Position numbers and translations under genes: made by a program. Of a DNA stretch of 33,310 nt, positions 1-7,067 are shown piece after piece. Position 1 is the stretch's first letter; each line of letters opens with the position of its first letter. The notes beneath the pieces were generated by a model. It was not told the DNA's origin. It worked only from the letters and a program-made list of their open reading frames with translations, and searched no databases. Source of the stretch: Oscillospiraceae bacterium (lineage in GTDB: Bacteria; Bacillota; Clostridia; Oscillospirales; Ruminococcaceae); assembly GCA_031280965.1 (NCBI GenBank), contig JAITFZ010000020.1:1-33310 (forward strand). The letters run 5' to 3'.

Positions 1-161
1 GGAATGTGTTTCTCGACAATCCCGCCCCGCTTGCATAGTCGGCGATTCCGCTCCTTTTCTTTTTCCTCTCGCTCGGTTTTCCTTAATGCCTTTCGTTGTT
101 CTTCAAGCTGTCTGATTTGCTCATCAACATTGTTGAGTTTGTCTGCTGTGGATTTTTTCAT
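1..161 (-). CDS. DUF3847 family protein, N-terminal part (cut by window edge)
   Basis: The first 53 codons of a leftward gene starting MKKSTADKLNNVDEQIRQLE and running off the window edge. The ATG at 161 has a GAGG ribosome-binding site. The sequence is a charged coiled coil (EEQRKALRKTEREEKEKERN) followed by RRLCKRGGIVE. The same pattern (VEEQIKQLENQRKRL, then NKRCYRRGAYIE) occurs in the complete DUF3847 gene at 24885-25196. In elements of this type DUF3847 genes lie just upstream of the MobA/MobL relaxase, so they are usually taken as mobilization accessories; the biochemical role is unknown. A terminator-like hairpin lies about 30 nt upstream of the start codon. Confidence 0.85.
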   Translation of the reverse strand, partial: MKKSTADKLNNVDEQIRQLEEQRKALRKTEREEKEKERNRRLCKRGGIVEKHI

Positions 162-190
162 TGTGATTCCTCATTTCATTTTTTATATGG

Positions 191-217
191 AAAAGCACCC
201 CTATAAAATAGAAGTGC
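191..217 (-). terminator. Intrinsic-terminator-like hairpin before DUF3847
   Basis: On the minus strand GCACTTCTA and TAGGGGTGC pair (9 bp with two G-U pairs) around a 5-nt loop, followed by TTTT. It lies downstream of tnpW (stop at 257) and 30 nt before the DUF3847 start, leaving little room for a promoter in between. Confidence 0.55.
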
Positions 218-234
218 ATTTTCTCAATATTCGC

Positions 235-263
235 TTGACTTTCGGGCTTATAAATGCTACAAT
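235..263 (+). promoter_or_regulatory. Rightward sigma70-type promoter antisense to tnpW
   Basis: TTGACT at 235-240 and TACAAT at 258-263 with 17-nt spacing on the plus strand. It would read rightwards into the antisense strand of tnpW and the recombinase. An imperfect dyad (GCAAAAT / ATTTTGC core, about 267-291) sits at the expected transcript start. No convincing rightward gene follows, so an antisense RNA or a chance match are both possible. Confidence 0.45.
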
Positions 264-430
264 GATTTATGTGCAAAATCATTTTGCATAAGCCGTAAAA
301 CTTTACTGTGCAGGGTTTCTTGATTAGCATTACTATGATAGACTGATACATCATAAGTTGTCTTGCCAATCGTCTTTGAAAACATAACGGCTTGCGTGTT
401 TTCGGTAGCATGGTTTTTATTATCTTGCAT
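257..430 (-). CDS. TnpW-like transposon-encoded protein
   Basis: A 57-residue protein starting MQDNKNHATENTQAV. The ATG at 430 is chosen over one ten codons earlier because AAAGGA lies directly upstream of it. The central core KTIGKTTYDVSVYHSNANQE is followed by a TLHSKVLRLM helix. This matches the short TnpW family found beside large serine recombinases of Tn4451-like elements, and related cores occur at 27947-28117 and 31134-31301 in this window. The function is not established; the constant association suggests an accessory to excision or recombinase control. It follows the recombinase gene, 70 nt downstream. Confidence 0.75.
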   Translation of the reverse strand: MQDNKNHATENTQAVMFSKTIGKTTYDVSVYHSNANQETLHSKVLRLMQNDFAHKSL

Positions 431-500
431 AGTTTTTCCTTTCATAAAAATAAGAGCCATAAGAATAAATCTTACAGCCCTTATGGGTTGTGGTTATAGT

Positions 501-2141
501 TTATGCCGATACTTCGCAACACTGCGGAATTGCAAACTCCCCGATATAGTTTAGGTGGATTTCTACTTTCTGTCTGCGGTCTTTATTGTAATACCTTTCG
601 CTTTCCCTCTCGTGGACGATTACTTTCTCGACAAACTCATTTAACATAGGGGTTGTCAGTTCCGAAAAGTCCGTGTACTTGTCAACCAACTCTACGAATT
701 TATCCGCACGAACACTATCAGCTTTGAATGTGTCAACTTGGTTTTGTAACTCTGCGATTTTAGGCTCAATGCTCGTCTGTTCCTTGTCGTATTCCGTAAG
801 CAGTTTTTCAAAATGCTTTTCGGGGATTTTGTCGGCGGCGAACGATTCATACAGCTTTTTAATTAGGTTGTCAAGTTCACTTTGCCGTCTTGTGAGTTTG
901 GCAAGTAGCTTTTTGTTTTGCTCAATCTCTAAAGCTACTTGACTTTCGGACATTGCTCTCACCTCGGCAATAAAACGCTCCCGACTATTGCGAACATATT
1001 TGCTAATATTCTTGATTGAATCAAGAATAAGTTCTTCAACAACATCTGAACGGATATAGTGCATGGTACAATCCCTTGTTCGTGCTTTATATCCTGCACA
1101 AACATAGTTATTAGCGTGTCTGTTCGTGCGTGAATCTAATGCACGATTGTTCCGCATTTTCAATCCGCATACATTGCAAAACAAAAGCCCTGTAAGTCGG
1201 TTTGGCGGTTCGCCCGATTTTGCATAACGGCGAGGTGTTTTCTTCAATCGTTGGGCGGTGTCGTAAGTTTCTTGGTCGATAATTGCGGGTATTGCTCCGT
1301 CAAAAACAAGCCAATCTTCTTTGGGGGCGAGAGTGCGTTTTTTGTCCTTGTAACTTGCTTTCATACCTTTGCGGAGTATCTTTTTTCCTGTGTATTCCTC
1401 ACGTTCAACAATGAGTGAAATACTGCGGGAACGCCACAAATACGGATTAGCGGTCACTGGTTGCCCCGAAGCTGTCATAATCCCTAACGCTTTCCAATGA
1501 CTATGGGGTGTAAGGATTTTTTCAGCTTCCAATATTCTTGCAATCTTTTGTATGCCGTTTCCCTCGATTACAAGCCTAAAAATCTTGCGGACAACTTCGG
1601 CGGCTTCTTCATCAATAAGCCACTTTTGGCGGTCGGTTGGGTCGTGAATGTACCCATACAGAATTGAGCCTGTAACGTGCTTTCCCTCGGCTGTTCTGTT
1701 CTTGAAAATTGCCTTGATTTTGCGACTGGTATCTCGTGCGTGCCACTCTGCAAAAATATCACGAAAAGGCAGTAAATCGTCCTCGCCTTTATCGGAATCA
1801 AAACCGTCTGCAACTGTGATTAATCGCACACCTTTTTCACGGAACATTTCACGGTAAAGCCCCATACGGATATAATCCCGCCCAATCCTTGACATATCCT
1901 TACTGCATATGATTCCCACGTTCCCCGATTCGACTTCGGCAATGAGTTCATTCCAACCGGGGCGGGTCGTGAATGTGCTACCGCTGTAACCGTCATCGAC
2001 TATGTGACGGCAGTTAGTAAAACCGTTTTTCTTTGCGTGGTTTTCCAAGAACGCTTTTTGATTGAGTATGCTCCCGCTTTGTCCGTCTTGCTCATCGTCC
2101 CGTGACAACCGAGAGTACAGAATGGTTTGTTTGTTGTTCAT
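501..2141 (-). CDS. Large serine recombinase of IME-L (TnpX-like)
   Basis: A 546-residue site-specific recombinase expected to integrate and excise IME-L. The catalytic resolvase domain is N-terminal, with nucleophile Ser13 in LYSRLSRDD and conserved arginines in KDMSRIGRDYIR. A recombinase domain follows, then a zinc ribbon (FCNVCGLKMRNN, later NNYVCAGY), a long coiled coil and a DUF4368-like C-terminus ending in VEIHLNYIGEF. The ATG at 2141 is preceded by AGGAGG; the frame stays open further upstream into the interrupted gene, but those codons lack a ribosome-binding site. The gene begins only about 65 bp inside the element end, so its promoter must lie across or beside the attachment site. 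Confidence 0.95.
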   Translation of the reverse strand: MNNKQTILYSRLSRDDEQDGQSGSILNQKAFLENHAKKNGFTNCRHIVDDGYSGSTFTTRPGWNELIAEVESGNVGIICSKDMSRIGRDYIRMGLYREMFREKGVRLITVADGFDSDKGEDDLLPFRDIFAEWHARDTSRKIKAIFKNRTAEGKHVTGSILYGYIHDPTDRQKWLIDEEAAEVVRKIFRLVIEGNGIQKIARILEAEKILTPHSHWKALGIMTASGQPVTANPYLWRSRSISLIVEREEYTGKKILRKGMKASYKDKKRTLAPKEDWLVFDGAIPAIIDQETYDTAQRLKKTPRRYAKSGEPPNRLTGLLFCNVCGLKMRNNRALDSRTNRHANNYVCAGYKARTRDCTMHYIRSDVVEELILDSIKNISKYVRNSRERFIAEVRAMSESQVALEIEQNKKLLAKLTRRQSELDNLIKKLYESFAADKIPEKHFEKLLTEYDKEQTSIEPKIAELQNQVDTFKADSVRADKFVELVDKYTDFSELTTPMLNEFVEKVIVHERESERYYNKDRRQKVEIHLNYIGEFAIPQCCEVSA

Positions 2142-2173
2142 TTTAGTTGAACCTCCTAAATTTGGCTTTAATA

Positions 2174-2192
2174 GATAGTTTTTGCAACTATC
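2174..2192. repeat. Inverted repeat at the end of IME-L
   Basis: Perfect 7-bp arms GATAGTT and AACTATC around TTTGC, between the element boundary and the recombinase start codon. It could be a recombinase half-site, an operator or a leader hairpin. No U-run follows on the minus strand, so it is a poor terminator. Confidence 0.5.
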
Positions 2193-2193
2193 C

Positions 2194-5100
2194 TTATAAG
2201 TATACACCTAAAGGCACGTTACCGACTGCGACATCAAAGAAATTGTCGGGGAAGTCTACATCTTCATAGCCTGTGTCTGCCTTGATTTTTGCGTTAGGGT
2301 ATAGGAATTGTGCGATTCTGCCCGAAACATCATCTAACTCCACGCCGTACAGCTTGCTACTGCTCATGGTTTCGGGAAGCATACCGAAGAAATTACCTAC
2401 ACCGATTGACGGCTCTAACACGTTTCCTGTTTCAAATCCGAGATTTTCAAGTCCCTCATAAATCGCCTTTATAACCGTAGGTGACGTGTAGTGAGCGTTT
2501 AATGTAGATTTTTTCGCACTTTCGTATTCAAAATCCGATAATAATTCCTTTAATTCTTTATACTCACTGCTCCATGCGGAATTGTTTTCATCAAACGTTT
2601 GCGAAATCCCGCCCCACCCGACATACTTTGAAAGTGTTTCCTGTTCTTCCGGCGTGGCTTCTCTCAATAGACTGTATCGGTCAAATTCAATCTTTTGCAG
2701 GGTTTTAATGGCTTCGATATTATTCTGATACTTCGCTTTTGCACCACCGACACCGAGGTTGTCATCGGTTATACGGAAATTCTGCGCTTTAGGCTTTTCG
2801 GGTTCTGCTATTTCGGGAGTGTCAAATACGCCGTCAATCGCTAATTCCGTAATGTCTTGCTCTACTACTTCTGCTTCCCGCTCTCTGTCTAATTTCTCAA
2901 TATCAATAAGAAACCCGATATTTTCCGTGCGGAAAAGCGGATAACCCGCTCTGAACGCAGATATATCCATGAAGCTGACTGTATCCCATTCGGTATTGAC
3001 TTCATCAACAACAAATTCCCTTTCCCCAATGGTGTAATACTTGCCGACAAGGGAATGAGGGTCTATATCGTATTCGGGAGCGTTTACAGTTTCGGCGACA
3101 GGGGTGAAAATCTCGGCAGTGGGTATAATCGCTTCTACTTCTGCGGTATGTGTGACGGTTTCAATTTCTGAAACATCACGGCTTATTTCTGCTTTGGCTT
3201 CTTCAAGCACAGTAAAGCCGTTTTCGTACAGTTCTTCTTCCGTTGTGGTTATAAGTTCATCGGTGGTTGTGTCGGTTATATAGATAAATTCAGATTTAAC
3301 GGCATAGATTTCATAAATGCCTGTGTCGAGTTCGATTATGTCACCGACTTTGAACGAGTATTCTGCTTCGTCTGTTTCCGCAACGGCGGGAGTTTCCTCG
3401 GTTACAGCAGAAGCGGGAACGTCCTCAACCTCGCTTACTGTCAGGGTTTCGGGTTCAATAATCGGTGTTTCTTCAATTACGGTTACTTCGGGGATTGCTT
3501 CATCAAACAGCGATAATTGCTCGTTTTTCGTGGTTTCGGGCGTAAAAAAACCGCCTACTTCGGCGGTTAAGGTATTCTCATTTTCGCTTATACTAACATC
3601 ATACCCTGCTTCTTTCAGCTTTTCCGTGGCTTTTTCTAACGTGTGAGCGGGAATACCGCACATATCAACGCCCTGCCTTGACGTAAGCGTTGCACCATAC
3701 ACTTCGCTGAAAATCTTGGCTTCATCACCGTAGCACTCGTAAAAGTCCCCTAACCGTGTAAAAGAAATACTGCCGACTTTTGATTGTTCAGATTCGGCAG
3801 TAAATTGTGAGTTAAAACTTTGAACATAGGCGTGGGCGTTAGCTTCTCGGTCTGCCTGTTCATTAAGAAACGCAGTGATTTGACTTCTCGGCTTCGGCTC
3901 GGCGGGAAGCGGCTGACCGTTTTCATCATGGAACACTTCCGCTTCTATTAATTCAAAACCTTGATATTTAACGTCAATGAGCAGTTCATGGAGTTTTAAC
4001 GCCATATCGTCATAGATTTTTTCTTTTTCGGCGGCGGTTAAATCCTGTAATTCTAACGGAATACTAAGCACGTTGACATCTTCGCCCGTCCTGTCGTTGT
4101 GGTAACTTATAGGCTTTAATCTGCGTTTTTCAAAGTCCACTTCAAATTTAAAAGACGGGTCAAATGTCCTGTGTCCCGGTCTTTCCGTCCCGAAATACGA
4201 TATTTCCACATGAACTGTTCCGGCACTTGTGGTAGCATGATATACGTCCAATTCCTTTTTATCTTTGTTTTTGAACGTCATGCTCCGATATGTACCGTCC
4301 TCGATTTGCGGAAACGCAAGCATGAACATATTATAATTTTGCGTTGGTATTTGGTTAAATTCAGCTACAACGTGAACATCTTTTGTCCGGTTTTTATCTT
4401 TTACAACCGTTGCCATGCCTAACATGGTTTGGACTCTTTCGGGCTGTTCGGGTTCTTCGTTTTCTACGTGTGAATCAGTTCCTTGTAGATTATTTCCTCC
4501 GCTAACCGTTTGAGGTTGTTCATCAGCCCCACCCACTCCATCGGGTTCTCTGCCTTGAGGTTCTCGGTCACTGCTGCCTGCTTCATCAGTTCCGGCATTA
4601 ACTGTTCCAATCTGCTGTTCGCCGTCCTGTCGATTTCCTGTAGGTGGCTGTTCAATGTCCCCTTGATTTGCAATATCATGTACAGGGTCGGCTTGTGCTG
4701 TTTGAGGTAGGTCGCTCTTAACTGTCCGTACTTCCCGAATGTGGGGGTGGGTGTTTCCTGTGTTTCCAATATCGGAAAATACGTCCCCGTGTTCTCGTCC
4801 AGTCTGTACTCTAATTCTGTCCCGTTCGGGAGCGTTTCGGTCAATGTTTTCGTTAATACGTTCATTTTGGATAGTCCTTTCAAATATTCTTGTTGTACGC
4901 TCAATGTCACGCAAAACCCGCTCGGAAAGTTCACTGACACTGCTTCCGAGGATTGCCATTGTTTCCACTGTATTAAAATTATACAGATGTTCAAAATCTT
5001 CTCTGCTGAAATACTCGGCAAGGTCAACTCCGCACCGTGACAATAAGCTGTACGCTATACTGTTTTCAAGTGTCTGACTGAACATAGCCCACACATTGTA

Positions 5101-5616
5101 GTTATCATAACTTTCAAGAAATGAACCCTCCGTGTAGTCAATGAGGTCGTTTACATAATCGTTGCTGTAATCGGCGGCGATTTGGCTTGCGGCTTGGAAA
5201 ATTGCGTTGACTAAATCATCAGCTTCCGCACCGTATCGGATTTTCAGCATATCGACAACGGCGGTTTCGTTCTCTCTGTCAATTTGCCATAACTTCAATC
5301 TTTTGTCGCTCCGTGCTTCGGTGTCGGCGTAATCAAAGACGTAACGCACTTTCTGATTAACGTCTATGAGTGCGATTCCTTTGCTTCCACGCTTAACTTG
5401 ACGGTCTGCAATATCGGTTCTTCGCCATAAGTCATAATCTGCACACGCTGTAGCGTTCGGGCGTTGTGCGTGTATCATGGCTTGGTCTTTGAAATCGAAT
5501 TTGTACAATCGTGCCGAGGTTTCGAGGTATGATTGCCAATTTTCCGTTTGGCTGAGTGCGTTGATTGAATTAACAAGTAATTCGGTGTAGCGGTTTATTT
5601 TTGTTTGTGTGGGCAT
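2194..5616 (-). pseudogene. Polyvalent ArdC-like/MutS-like/N6-methylase protein, cut by IME-L
   Basis: An 1140-residue remnant of a giant ICE protein (SNF2/methylase polyvalent family, commonly about 2000 residues or more). The ATG at 5616 has AAGGAGG upstream. The N-terminal segment (about 1-250: ENWQSYLETSARLYKFDFKDQ, then IHAQRPNATACADYDLW) is the ArdC-like region typical of these proteins. A low-complexity Q/G/D/E-rich linker spans about 251-385. A MutS domain-I-like module lies at about 616-677 (TRLGDFYECYGDEA, LTSRQGVDMCGIPAHT), and a further small domain near KVGDIIELDTGIYEIYAVKS. The C-terminal N6-adenine methylase has AHYTSP, VLEPSIGVGNF and DVAVGNVP, and ends just after that motif because IME-L is inserted; the remaining methylase and helicase should lie beyond the window. 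The family probably protects or remodels incoming DNA (inferred). A TnpV gene is nested in another frame at 4464-4865. Confidence 0.88.
4464..4865 (-). CDS. TnpV-like protein nested out of frame in the polyvalent gene
   Basis: A 133-residue frame on the same strand as, but in a different frame from, the polyvalent protein. It starts MNVLTKTLTETLPNG with AAAGGA nine bases upstream. The body FGKYGQLRATYLKQHKPTLY, HLQEIDRTANSRLEQLMPEL and NPMEWVGLMNNLKRLAEEII matches the TnpV family: IGKYG and R-x-YL-EHRP near the N-terminus, H-x-EIDR-TA in the middle, and MEWV-x-x-MN plus AEEI-x-x-ELI at the end. The overlapping frame codes only for the low-complexity linker of the host protein, so TnpV looks like the constrained frame. 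The function of TnpV is unknown; it is usually carried by transposons of this class. Confidence 0.8.
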   Translation of the reverse strand: MNVLTKTLTETLPNGTELEYRLDENTGTYFPILETQETPTPTFGKYGQLRATYLKQHKPTLYMILQIKGTLNSHLQEIDRTANSRLEQLMPELMKQAAVTENLKAENPMEWVGLMNNLKRLAEEIIYKELIHT

Positions 5617-5648
5617 AAGTCCTCCTTGTCGTTTTATTTTTAGGTAAA

Positions 5649-5689
5649 TAAAAAACAAGAGGACGGTTCACGCTGAACAACCCTCTTGT
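5649..5689 (-). terminator. Intrinsic terminator before the polyvalent gene
   Basis: Minus-strand hairpin with outer arms ACAAGAGGG / TCCTCTTGT and inner arms GTTCA / TGAAC, followed by TTTTTTATTT. It ends the unit containing the gene at 5717-6055 and lies 33 nt upstream of the polyvalent start codon, so that gene depends on read-through, antitermination or an unseen promoter. Confidence 0.8.
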
Positions 5690-5716
5690 AATGGTTATAT
5701 TAATATATTAAATCAT

Positions 5717-6055
5717 TTACATTTTAAATGTATTATTATTTTGTTTTTCTCTGCTTTTACGCCGTGCTTTTAGTTTCTTAACATAATCGGGGATTTTAAT
5801 AGCGGCGTTGTTGCTTTCAATTATGCGTATTTCTTCTATTCTGATTTTCATTACAACGCATATTTCCTCATGTGACATACCGTTTGCGAGAAGTCTGCAA
5901 ACAAATTCTTCCCGCTCATCTTCGCGCCCGCTATTATATGAATGGTATCGGCAACTGTCCAATGTTCTACTGACAAATGAAAGCGGAACTGAAAGGTTTG
6001 ATAATTCCTGTGGATTCATATTTAGAATATCATTGAATTTACCTACAGCGTTCAT
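5717..6055 (-). CDS. Small helical protein with a putative HTH (unknown)
   Basis: A 112-residue protein starting MNAVGKFNDILNMNP. The ATG at 6055 is chosen for its GAGGA site eight bases upstream over a GTG five codons earlier. The segment REEFVCRLLANGMSHEEICV followed by VMKIRIEEIRIIE resembles a short helix-turn-helix of the type seen at the C-terminus of some Rpn/transposase-like proteins. The tail is very basic (YVKKLKARRKSREKQ), compatible with nucleic-acid binding. I do not recognise a named family. It has its own strong promoter (6105-6133) and terminator (5649-5689), unlike its operon neighbours, which suggests independent regulation and possibly a regulatory role. Confidence 0.65.
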   Translation of the reverse strand: MNAVGKFNDILNMNPQELSNLSVPLSFVSRTLDSCRYHSYNSGREDEREEFVCRLLANGMSHEEICVVMKIRIEEIRIIESNNAAIKIPDYVKKLKARRKSREKQNNNTFKM

Positions 6056-6104
6056 TTTATAATTCCTCACAATTTAATTTTTTGTTGAATATTTTATAAA
6101 TAAA

Positions 6105-6133
6105 ATTGTATCATAAAATTATAAAAATGTCAA
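6105..6133 (-). promoter_or_regulatory. Sigma70-type promoter for the 5717-6055 gene
   Basis: On the minus strand TTGACA (6128-6133) and TACAAT (6105-6110) with 17-nt spacing, inside a very AT-rich 140-bp intergenic stretch (6056-6196). It lies about 50 bp upstream of the start codon. Nothing else is visible in this gap. Confidence 0.8.
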
Positions 6134-6196
6134 TTAATTTTTGATATAAAAATAAATTAATTTCTGTTACAAAAATATATTTATATTTATTACAAA

Positions 6197-6871
6197 TTAT
6201 ATTGCTTCAATTAATTCATTGTGCCGCTTCGGTTTTTCTGCATTTAGTGTTTTTTCAATTCGTGATAAAACACTATCAAATTCCTTTATAAATCCCTGCC
6301 GCTCATCTTTAGAGCCGTCAATGAAAATATCTTTATAATACTGATACTTTTCGAGGTCAAGGCTTTTCAGAAAGAGCGGATTAATTTCTTCCAAATGGCT
6401 TTTCGGCGCGTAATCACTGCGGCACTGTTTTAAATAATCGCAGTAATCGGCGAGTAATTTATACGCTCGGTTCTCTTGAAAAACGTAGCCATGCCGCTCT
6501 ATGCGTTTCTTGATTGACGGCTTCGATTGCTTTTGAACGCCGAATACAGTCAACCCGAAATCCTGTGTTAATTTCTCGGCAGATTGTAATGGTGCGAGAT
6601 TAAACAGCTTAGACACCAAATCAATAGCATCACCGTGTTCACCGCACCCGAAACAATGGAAATTACCGCCGCTACCGTTTTTTTCTTCGTACAGCTTCAT
6701 AGACGGGTTTCTGTCATCGTGAAAAGGGCAGCAAACCATGCGCCCAGAGCCGCTATTAAAGCGGCTCCGTTCACACTCTATTCCGTAATGCTGTGCCACG
6801 TCTATAATTGAAAGCTGTTCCTTTACATTGTTATAAACGCTGATATTACTCACCTCTATTCCGTAAAGCAC
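6197..6871 (-). CDS. CHC2 zinc-finger primase-like protein
   Basis: A 224-residue protein with a DnaG-type zinc-binding domain. The ligands are Cys48 and His51 in VCCPFHDDRNPS and Cys73 and Cys76 in FHCFGCGEHGD, followed by AIDLVSKLFNLAPLQSAEKL. The C-terminal half is helical and lacks a recognisable TOPRIM catalytic core, so this is a primase zinc-finger protein rather than a complete primase. It probably supports priming or replication of the transferred ICE strand. The GTG at 6871 overlaps the end of the TTRAP gene by 16 nt and has no clear ribosome-binding site; a second in-frame GTG lies at 6853. Coupling to the upstream gene is likely. Confidence 0.85.
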   Translation of the reverse strand: MLYGIEVSNISVYNNVKEQLSIIDVAQHYGIECERSRFNSGSGRMVCCPFHDDRNPSMKLYEEKNGSGGNFHCFGCGEHGDAIDLVSKLFNLAPLQSAEKLTQDFGLTVFGVQKQSKPSIKKRIERHGYVFQENRAYKLLADYCDYLKQCRSDYAPKSHLEEINPLFLKSLDLEKYQYYKDIFIDGSKDERQGFIKEFDSVLSRIEKTLNAEKPKRHNELIEAI

Positions 6872-7065
6872 TCAGCGAAATTCGCCTGTGTAAATTCCGA
6901 TTCGGTGAGCGTGTCGAGTTTTATTATGGACTGCTCTGCAATTTCAACGAGTTCCTTTTCGTAAAGGTTCGGTATGCTGTCCATTATGTTTGCAATGGTT
7001 TCCTCTTTGGTGTCACCCGCATAAATGCAGATGAAATTGATTTCCGAAACTGTAAATTCAACCAT
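6856..7065 (-). CDS. TTRAP-like transposon-transfer assisting protein
   Basis: A 69-residue acidic protein, MVEFTVSEINFICIYAGDTK, then ETIANIMDSIPNL and ELVEIAEQSIIKLDTLTESE. The N-terminal INFICIY and the spacing of the helices match the small TTRAP family encoded between the ArdC/DUF3849 protein and the CHC2 primase in Tn1549-like elements. Its role in transfer is by name only and not biochemically established. It starts 3 nt after the stop codon of the large upstream gene and overlaps the primase gene, so the three genes are translated as a tight cluster. Confidence 0.8.
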   Translation of the reverse strand: MVEFTVSEINFICIYAGDTKEETIANIMDSIPNLYEKELVEIAEQSIIKLDTLTESEFTQANFAECFTE

Positions 7066-7067
7066 GT

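Larger units (their letters stand above)
1..2206. mobile_element. IME-L: serine-recombinase mobilizable element, right end only
   Basis: The right-hand part of an integrative mobilizable element inserted in the large polyvalent methylase-helicase gene. Its boundary lies at about 2206-2212, where the host reading frame leaves the conserved GNVPF-type methylase motif (here GNVPLG) and stops six codons later. From that boundary leftwards it holds a large serine recombinase, a TnpW protein and the start of a DUF3847 protein. A relaxase is expected further left by comparison with the two other elements in this window. The left end and the rest of the interrupted gene are outside the window, so the exact core dinucleotide cannot be fixed. 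Confidence 0.8.
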
